Part shown: positions 24,215-29,676 of the stretch, piece by piece
Layout: every line of letters begins with the position of its first letter
How positions within the stretch are numbered: position 1 is the stretch's first letter
Assembly: GCA_034660495.1 (NCBI GenBank)
Contig: JAYEJJ010000306.1
Coordinates: 1-29,676, forward strand
DNA length: 29,676 nt
From: DATFJZ01 sp034660495
GTDB lineage: Bacteria; Desulfobacterota; Desulfobacteria; Desulfobacterales; Desulfobacteraceae
Direction of reading: 5' to 3'
Made by a program: the position numbers and the translations under genes
The notes under the pieces: model-generated
Told to the model about the DNA's origin: nothing
The model's input: only the letters and a program-made list of their open reading frames with translations
Databases searched by the model: none

Positions 24215-25744
24215 CTAATTATTTTCCTGTTCTTCCTGGATAAAATAATCTGAACTAACCCCCATGAACCGGTTGTATTTGATGGCGTAGTGGGTCTGGT
24301 TGCGACTGACCAGTTTTTTAGAAAGCTCTTTGTCCATTTCAAGCAGGGTGTCGGATTCTTTTTCCCATTCCCAGGCAGTCATCTTTAAGATTTTATCAAC
24401 CTTTTCCCTGTATATGCCGGCACATTCAAGATCAGAGGCAGCATTGACAAACCAGGGCATGACACGTCCCACCTTTTTAAGAAACAGGATATGGTCATCA
24501 TCAAATTTCAGACAGGTGTCATCTGTAAAGTTTTCCATTTTTTCCATTTTTTCATGGTCAATGCCGGTGAGTTCCTTACTGATTTCCAAAGCCTTTGTGC
24601 CTGGATAGGGAAAGAAAAATGTCCAGCGGAATCTCCCTGGAAGGGATCTGGCCATGATTTCAATGGTTTCATAGACGTTCTCCCGGGTTTCGTCGGGAAG
24701 GCCGATCATCAGAAATACCGAGGTGTGCAGGCCGGCTTTTTTTGCAATCTGTATGGCATTGACGATGTTTTCGTTTTTCATGTGGCGGTTGAGGATCATT
24801 TTTCTTATCCTGGGGCTGCCGCTTTCAACGCCGAATTTGACAATTCTGCAGTTGGCATCAGCCAGATGGGCAGCCATTTCTTCATCAAACACCCCGACAT
24901 GACCGTTTACCGTAAAGGGCAGGGAACATATTTTCTTATAGGCCCTGCAGAATTCAATGACATGATCCTTGTAAAAGGTGAAAATATCATCATCAAATAT
25001 GAACATTTTGATATTTTTATAGTGTTTAATGAGAAACTGGATTTCATCTATCATGTCTGCCACATCAAACCGTCTGATGTAGTTGAGTTGTTTAAAGCTG
25101 CAGTTCAGGTCTTTGCGGTATTGTTTCACCACATAGTGGTTAAAGCAGTAGGTGCAGGAAAAAGGGCAGCCCCGTGAGCTCATCAGCCCGACCCATCCAT
25201 TTTTGGCATCAATGATTTTCTGGAAATCAAATACAGCGTAATCCTTAAAGGGCAGGTGTTTAAGGTCGGGCAGGGGACGCATGGGGTTGATTTTAAGGGT
25301 ATTGTTTTCAATTATGCCCAGGTTCTGCAGGTGTGATACCTCTCCTTTGTTTTCAAGTGCAGTGACAAAATCAAGAAAGGCATCTTCTGCCTCACCCCTG
25401 ATGATATAGTCAAACACCCCGCTTTTTAAAATGTCTTCCCCTGCGGCCAGGGCATGAATGCCCCCGCATACAATGGGAACATCTGTGACTTCCCGTGCCC
25501 AGGCAGCTGTTTTTCTGGCATAGGCCCATTGATTGGTGACAACGGAAAACCCAATGACATGGGGATCTGCCTGTTTGATCATTGTCTGAAAGCTTTCTTT
25601 TGAGGGAAGGGGGGCAATATCCTCGCAGAGCTGAATTAATTCTACGCTGTGTCCGGCCTGTTTGAGAACTGCTGACAGATGTGCAATCCCATATTGAAAA
25701 CCGGTTTGTGAATTTGCATTTGGAAATATAAAAAGTATTTTCAT
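24215..25744 (-). CDS. B12-binding-domain radical SAM protein
   Basis: A roughly 509-residue class B radical SAM protein. Residues 1-130 form a cobalamin-binding-like Rossmann domain (FQYGIAHLSAVLKQAGHSV, VIGFSVVTNQWAYA, VPIVCGGIHALA, YIIRGEAEDAFLDF) without the classical DxHxxG loop. The radical SAM core follows, with CPFSCTYC (193-200), FIFDDDIF, RIVKFGVESGSPRIRK and VFLMIGLPDET. The 4Fe-4S cluster and SAM would generate a 5'-deoxyadenosyl radical; with cobalamin such proteins methylate or rearrange unreactive carbons. I start at ATG 25744 because MKILFIFPNANSQ matches the family; an in-frame ATG lies at 25768. It converges on the GT9 gene with 22 bases between. In LPS loci such proteins are usually of unknown role; modification of a sugar or lipid is a guess. 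Confidence 0.85.
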   Translation of the reverse strand: MKILFIFPNANSQTGFQYGIAHLSAVLKQAGHSVELIQLCEDIAPLPSKESFQTMIKQADPHVIGFSVVTNQWAYARKTAAWAREVTDVPIVCGGIHALAAGEDILKSGVFDYIIRGEAEDAFLDFVTALENKGEVSHLQNLGIIENNTLKINPMRPLPDLKHLPFKDYAVFDFQKIIDAKNGWVGLMSSRGCPFSCTYCFNHYVVKQYRKDLNCSFKQLNYIRRFDVADMIDEIQFLIKHYKNIKMFIFDDDIFTFYKDHVIEFCRAYKKICSLPFTVNGHVGVFDEEMAAHLADANCRIVKFGVESGSPRIRKMILNRHMKNENIVNAIQIAKKAGLHTSVFLMIGLPDETRENVYETIEIMARSLPGRFRWTFFFPYPGTKALEISKELTGIDHEKMEKMENFTDDTCLKFDDDHILFLKKVGRVMPWFVNAASDLECAGIYREKVDKILKMTAWEWEKESDTLLEMDKELSKKLVSRNQTHYAIKYNRFMGVSSDYFIQEEQENN

Positions 25745-25837
25745 TTTAATAATGTGGACCCTTTGCATGAAAGATCATTTTACCGAAGCCTGACCTCACC
25801 CCAGGGTGACCGATGTTATGATCAAGCCCCTGACGGA

Positions 25838-25994
25838 GATAAATGGGGTCGATAAATGGGGTCAGAGAGATAAATGGGGTCAGAGTAAAATTAAATATTG
25901 TGACGTCCATATTAGTAAAAGCTTGATATTTAATTTTACTCTGACCCCATTTATCTTTATCCATGACCCCATTTATCTCTTGACCCCATTTATC
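25838..25994. repeat. Six-copy palindromic REP-like element
   Basis: GATAAATGGGGTC occurs three times in direct order (25838, 25851, 25869) and its complement GACCCCATTTATC three times (25943, 25965, 25982). The innermost pair extends to a perfect 29-bp inverted repeat, 25869-25897 with 25927-25955, around a 29-base loop. Sequences with TGGGGTCAGAGTAAAATT are familiar to me from many bacterial genomes near REP-associated tyrosine transposases (IS200-like). No transposase gene is present here. It sits between the radical SAM gene and the GT9-like gene, and the RNA would fold into a long hairpin that could also end transcription. Confidence 0.88.
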
Positions 25995-26057
25995 CTCCAT
26001 TTATCCGATGCTTTGTTGTGGGCAGAACGGGAAGCGTTCTGCCAGTGGCAGTTCGTT

Positions 26058-27554
26058 TTAATAAGTGGTTCTTACGTGCATTATTCTGGTGATAATATCT
26101 TCTGTATCAATCATTGATCTGTCTTTAAGGGTGTCTACGTGTACAATATTGCAGCTGCTGACACCATGGGCGCTCCACCTGCGTATGAACCGGATATTGT
26201 TGGAGCCTGCAAAAACAGTGAGGCAGGGGATGTTAAGTGCGGCACTGATATGCTGGAACGCTGAATCATAGCCAATGTATTCATCACTGCCGGCAATCAA
26301 TGCAGCCATTTCTCCAATGCTTGTTTTTACGGCAATAACGCCGTGGTTGAAACTGGGGGCAACAGGGGATTCCATACGGGCATCTGCGGCTCTGTACCCT
26401 GCTGCCTGGACTGCATCCGTGAGCATACTGGTGTGCAGCGTCTCTTCTTCTCCATATCCTTTATCCAGCAGGATAATTGTTTTTGGTATTTTAAGCAGTT
26501 CCAGAAGCAGATGCTGCTCAAAGTCAATACCCACACTTTTTCTTGAATTGCCGCCCACCCCGAAATTGACGGCAATCATTCGGGTCTGGTTTTTTGTTTT
26601 AAGCGGTCTGCAGAACTTTTCTGCTTTAGAAACAAAGGATTCATGGACCCAGACCCTGGGGTAGCAGAAATGATCTGTATCTGACAGACTGTTAAACCAG
26701 AGGTTGGCCAGTTCCGGCATGGATACATTTTTGCTCAGTGAGGTATCAGAGCGGCTGTCAAAGAAAAAATACTGTTCAGGGCTGATAAGGGGCAGAACCC
26801 CAAGCTGGGAAAGCCTTGAATCCGGATCAATCAGGATGACCTCTTCTTGTTTAAACGCTTTGGATTCCTGCTCAATAATGTCAAGGATGGCATGCCAGGT
26901 GGATAAGCGTTCAAGCAGTCCGCCGTGTCTTGCATAGCCGGCCTTTTGTATTTTTATCCTGGTGTTTCCACCGTAGACTTCCTTTAATCTGCTGTTTCCA
27001 ATGACTACAATACCGGCATCTGGAAAGGTAATGGCAAGCCTTTGAAGCATCACACTGGTAATGGCAATGTCCGCGCCTATGGTTACCCTGGACAACAGTA
27101 TTATTTTTTTTACTGGTTTTTCCCTGATCAGCATGGTTTTATGCTCCCGGATTTTCCGGGTCCGGTTAATGAGATCATCTTGAGAGAACATACCGAATTT
27201 GTTAAGGCTTTGCTGCAGTTTGATGCCTTGAGGGATTCTGCAGCAATAGGATATGACCTGGGACATCAGCCGGTTGTAGGTGTCGGTCTGTAGGCTTTCA
27301 AAATCATCACATAAACTTTCCACAATAATACCAAAAAGGGCATTTGCCCCCGGGGCTGCAAGAGATGCATTGTTTGAAAAAGTGCTCATTTCACAGAGCA
27401 GGTCAATATACCCGCTTTCATAGGAGCAGTCCCTGAAATAATAGTCAAGAAAGGAATAGGCTACCTGGCGGGACAGTTTTTCCAGGGAGACGGGATTCAC
27501 ATCAGGGGTCTGGTTGAGTTCAGACCATTTCTGCCGGTAGAAATCGATGCCCAT
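26058..27554 (-). CDS. GT9-like glycosyltransferase with N-terminal extension
   Basis: A 498-residue protein whose last 350 residues resemble heptosyltransferases. About 153-185 is KKIILLSRVTIGADIAITSVMLQRL, the usual start of the N-domain, and near residue 430 is GEMAALIAGSDEYIGYDSAFQHISAALNIPCLTVFAG, the donor-binding part. The first 140 residues (from MGIDFYRQKWSEL) are an added helical domain of unknown role. The usual D-T/S-G in the donor site is changed to YDSAFQH, so the sugar donor may differ or activity may be lost. It begins three bases after the waaF stop (TAA ACA ATG) and is the last gene of the kdsB-waaF operon. It acts, by family, in the cytoplasm on LPS core. Specificity unknown. 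Confidence 0.78.
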   Translation of the reverse strand: MGIDFYRQKWSELNQTPDVNPVSLEKLSRQVAYSFLDYYFRDCSYESGYIDLLCEMSTFSNNASLAAPGANALFGIIVESLCDDFESLQTDTYNRLMSQVISYCCRIPQGIKLQQSLNKFGMFSQDDLINRTRKIREHKTMLIREKPVKKIILLSRVTIGADIAITSVMLQRLAITFPDAGIVVIGNSRLKEVYGGNTRIKIQKAGYARHGGLLERLSTWHAILDIIEQESKAFKQEEVILIDPDSRLSQLGVLPLISPEQYFFFDSRSDTSLSKNVSMPELANLWFNSLSDTDHFCYPRVWVHESFVSKAEKFCRPLKTKNQTRMIAVNFGVGGNSRKSVGIDFEQHLLLELLKIPKTIILLDKGYGEEETLHTSMLTDAVQAAGYRAADARMESPVAPSFNHGVIAVKTSIGEMAALIAGSDEYIGYDSAFQHISAALNIPCLTVFAGSNNIRFIRRWSAHGVSSCNIVHVDTLKDRSMIDTEDIITRIMHVRTTY

Positions 27555-27557
27555 TGT

Positions 27558-28610
27558 TTATTGGTCTTTTTGGTTTTCAAGTATACGGATACAGGCATTG
27601 AGGATATCCATGGGGAGGATTTCAGTCATGCATTTGTGGTGTCCCAGGGGGCAGGTTTTTTCATGACAGGGAGAGCAGGGCAAATTCTCTTTGCGCACCA
27701 CAATTGTTTTTTCAAGACAGGCTGCAGTATATTCAGGATCTGTGGGTCCCATAATGACAACAACAGGGCGGTCAAAGGCAATTGCGTAGTGCCGTGGGCC
27801 TGTATCATTGGTTATTAAAATATCAAGGTTTTTTATCATGTATTTTAACAGACTGAGGCTGATTCTGTCCGGACCAGTGTTAATGATTTCTGCACGGGAA
27901 GCATCAACAACGGCCTGTGCAATTTTATCTTCCCCAGGGCCGGCAAACAAAAGAATTCTGCACTTCCATTGTTCCTGGATCAGTTCGGCAAGCGTTGCAA
28001 AGTATTCCGGGGGCCAGCATTTTGAAGCGCCGAATTTTGCCCCTGGGTTTATCCCGATTACCATATCACCCTGTTTGATGCCATAGTGTTTAAACAGGTC
28101 TTCTCCCTGGTTTTTAATTTTTTCTGAAAAAAATAATCCAGGGGTGGGTGAGACCGGCACAGACAAATCAAGGCACCGGCATATTTCCATATAGTATGTC
28201 ACCATGGGGACTGGTTTTATGCCTTTTTTTCCCTGCAAGGGGACAGGTCCGTCTTTAAAAAAAACAGAGCGGAAATTTCTCTTATACCCGTAAATTTTTT
28301 CTGCACCACCCAGAAAGGTAATAAGGGCTGATCTGAATGAGTTGGGAAGAACAATGGCCGTATCTGCTTTTATGGAGCGCAAACGGCCTATGGCGTTTAA
28401 AAACCCTTTTATGTCTTTGTCGCTTATTTTAATGATACGGTCAAACCAGGGACCGTCTTCAATGACCCCTGCGGCATAGTTTCTGATCACTGCGGTTATT
28501 TCAGCCCCTGGGTAATTCTGCCTGAGGCAGTCAAAAACCGGGGTGGCCATCACAACATCACCGACCCAGTTGGGGCAGAACACGATAATGGACTGTAACT
28601 GCTTACCCAT
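27558..28610 (-). CDS. waaF: LPS heptosyltransferase II, WaaF
   Basis: A 350-residue GT9 enzyme with the WaaF pattern: IIVFCPNWVGDVVMATPVF (8-26, with D18), VLPNSFRSALITFLGGAEKIYGY (about 88-110), INPGAKFGASKCWPPEYFA (about 195-213), FAGPGED and ITNDTGPRHYAIAFDRPVVVIMGPTDP (near 265-291). The C-terminal CSPCHEKTCPLGHHKC is typical of WaaF. The enzyme transfers the second L-glycero-D-manno-heptose from ADP-heptose onto heptose I of the inner core. The start ATG is three bases after the kdsB stop (TAA ATC ATG), so the two genes are in one operon. It is complete and normal in length. Confidence 0.92.
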   Translation of the reverse strand: MGKQLQSIIVFCPNWVGDVVMATPVFDCLRQNYPGAEITAVIRNYAAGVIEDGPWFDRIIKISDKDIKGFLNAIGRLRSIKADTAIVLPNSFRSALITFLGGAEKIYGYKRNFRSVFFKDGPVPLQGKKGIKPVPMVTYYMEICRCLDLSVPVSPTPGLFFSEKIKNQGEDLFKHYGIKQGDMVIGINPGAKFGASKCWPPEYFATLAELIQEQWKCRILLFAGPGEDKIAQAVVDASRAEIINTGPDRISLSLLKYMIKNLDILITNDTGPRHYAIAFDRPVVVIMGPTDPEYTAACLEKTIVVRKENLPCSPCHEKTCPLGHHKCMTEILPMDILNACIRILENQKDQ

Positions 28611-28613
28611 GAT

Positions 28614-29354
28614 TTATTCCATTGGATGTTTTAAATCTTTCTCTATTAATTCAATATCTTCTCGGACATCAACACTCTGGGAATGGTATTCAGTAATGAC
28701 AACTCTGATTTTATACCCGTGCTCAAGCACTCTGAGCTGTTCAAGTTTTTCAATGTTTTCAAGCCGGGTATCAGGGAGACCAGCAATATGATCGAGAAAT
28801 TTTTTCCTGTAGGCATAAAATCCAAGATGTTTATACCAGATCTCATTTTCACTGATGTCACGGTAAAAGGGGATTTTGGATCTGGAAAAATAAAGGGCAG
28901 ACTGGTTCCGGTCAAACACCACCTTGACATTGTCCGGGTTTGACATCTGTTCTGTTTTATCATTTTTAACGGCAAGGGTGGCCATATTAAGGGTCTGGTC
29001 TTTTTTAAAGGGCTCAATGAGCTGATCCAGGCATTGGGGGGCGAACACGGGCTGGTCCCCCTGAATATTGATAATAATGTCCTCAGGGGCTGCCTTTAAA
29101 AGGGTTGAGGCCTGGGCCACCCGGTCTGTCCCGGATCTGAGGTCCTGTGATGTCATCAGCGCTTCTCCGCCAAAGGCGTTTACAGCCTCAAATATACGGG
29201 TGTCATCCGTTGCCACCACCACCTTTCTTATATTTTCAGCTTTTACTGCCTGTTCATAGGCTCTCTGAATCAAAGTTTTCCCTGATATCATGGCCAGAGG
29301 TTTTCCTCTGAAACGCTTTGATCCAAATCTGGACGGGATAACAGCAATGTTCAT
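28614..29354 (-). CDS. kdsB: CMP-Kdo synthetase (3-deoxy-manno-octulosonate cytidylyltransferase), KdsB
   Basis: A 246-residue cytidylyltransferase that activates Kdo with CTP to CMP-Kdo, the donor for the LPS inner core, in the cytoplasm. Landmarks are AVIPSRFGSKRFRGKPLA (4-21), the CTP-binding VVVATDD, ALMTSQDLRSGTDRVAQA, INIQGDQPV, and YKHLGFYAYRKKFL. All are standard for KdsB and length is normal (about 248). The start at 29354 gives MNIAVIPSRFGS and lies eight bases after GAG; an in-frame ATG at 29369 would add five residues. It heads the operon kdsB-waaF-GT9-like. Upstream are a GC hairpin, a hexamer array and one dispersed dyad copy. kdsA, waaA and waaC are not in the window. Confidence 0.95.
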   Translation of the reverse strand: MNIAVIPSRFGSKRFRGKPLAMISGKTLIQRAYEQAVKAENIRKVVVATDDTRIFEAVNAFGGEALMTSQDLRSGTDRVAQASTLLKAAPEDIIINIQGDQPVFAPQCLDQLIEPFKKDQTLNMATLAVKNDKTEQMSNPDNVKVVFDRNQSALYFSRSKIPFYRDISENEIWYKHLGFYAYRKKFLDHIAGLPDTRLENIEKLEQLRVLEHGYKIRVVITEYHSQSVDVREDIELIEKDLKHPME

Positions 29355-29383
29355 TTTTATTAGTCTCATTTAAGGTTAAAACC

Positions 29384-29400
29384 CCCGCCTTTCAGGCGGG
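29384..29400 (-). terminator. GC hairpin upstream of kdsB, possible terminator
   Basis: CCCGCCT (29384-29390) pairs perfectly with AGGCGGG (29394-29400) around a three-base loop. On the minus strand it is followed by GGGTTTT, so it may end a transcript coming from beyond the right edge, or act as a leader hairpin in the kdsB 5' region, which it precedes by about 30 bases. The T-run is short. Confidence 0.45.
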
Positions 29401-29421
29401 TAGCTTTAGCTATGATCTTTG

Positions 29422-29488
<67 letters not shown>

Positions 29489-29552
29489 GTGGTTGACATA
29501 ATTTTGTAAGCATTGAGACTATACGGATAAGTAAGGCTTTGCCTTGCTTAAA

Positions 29553-29565
29553 CTCGATGATCAAG
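29553..29565 (+). promoter_or_regulatory. Dispersed dyad motif upstream of kdsB
   Basis: CTCGATGATCAAG followed by TTTTTAG. It is the copy closest to the consensus and lies about 200 bases upstream of the kdsB ATG. Confidence 0.5.
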
Positions 29566-29676
29566 TTTTTAGTCCCAACGTTTGGCATAATAATTGCTGA
29601 ACAATTTCAACGTATTGATATTTAAGACGTATTTAGAATAAGCAGTTTGATGAAAATTTTTGGTATCTAAAATAAT

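Noticed and set aside
24491..25177. 228-codon open frame on the plus strand
   Set aside because: It is a shadow of the radical SAM gene on the other strand.
29493..29530. Sigma-70 promoter with TTGACA
   Set aside because: The nearest TATA-like box is 21 bases away and no plus-strand gene follows within the window.

Overview
The window looks like part of the chromosome of a Gram-negative, strictly anaerobic bacterium. A sulfate-reducing member of the Desulfobacterota (Desulfobacterales, perhaps near Desulfobacula or Desulfobacterium) is the best guess. The reasons are moderate GC content, a polyferredoxin-type membrane Fe-S protein, a 2-hydroxyacyl-CoA dehydratase/activase relic, a B12-type radical SAM protein, and many lipopolysaccharide (LPS) core genes. 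The genus is inference only.

Layout. Positions 1-2.55 kb hold a decayed type I restriction-modification locus on the minus strand (hsdM with lesions, hsdS 5' fragment). Positions 2.7-4.95 kb hold two housekeeping genes on the minus strand: a NapH/NosR-like 4Fe-4S membrane protein and a class I fructose-bisphosphate aldolase. From 5.4 kb to the right end the window is an LPS core/outer-core locus interrupted by accessory modules. LPS genes are a tandem LPS-kinase fusion (5381-6835), GT2, GT-C, FkbM methyltransferase, WaaG, GT87 and a second GT2 (9.3-16.1 kb, minus), UDP-glucuronate decarboxylase and a GT2-GtrA fusion (16.4-18.5 kb, plus), a KdkA-like kinase (22.2-22.8 kb, minus), a GT9 heptosyltransferase (23.1-24.2 kb, plus), a B12-binding radical SAM protein (24.2-25.7 kb, minus) and the tight minus-strand operon kdsB-waaF-GT9-like (29.35-26.06 kb).

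Accessory modules inside the LPS locus are: (i) a three-gene cassette of unknown function ending in a metallo-beta-lactamase-fold hydrolase that is now frameshifted (9.18-6.89 kb, minus); (ii) an AAA ATPase plus Toprim-like nuclease pair resembling a split OLD/PARIS-type defence system (21.16-19.37 kb, minus); (iii) a secreted Cys-containing protein that looks like a truncated beta-helix protein (18.5-19.2 kb); (iv) a deletion-fusion relic of 2-hydroxyacyl-CoA dehydratase and its activase (21.7-22.0 kb). Repeats include a heptamer array, a trimer of TGATGGC, a 35-bp tandem duplication, a 157-bp six-copy palindromic element of REP type and a degenerate hexamer array.

Two signals are not explained by the gene list. 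First, a 13-bp dyad, consensus CTCGATNATCARG, usually followed by a T-run, occurs at least eight times, only between genes and mostly upstream of LPS genes. Four copies are clustered in front of the tandem LPS-kinase gene. Second, three coding regions (MBL hydrolase, GT87 glycosyltransferase, GT9 heptosyltransferase) have frame changes at runs of eight or nine A. This could mean phase variation or transcriptional slippage of surface genes, or homopolymer sequencing error.
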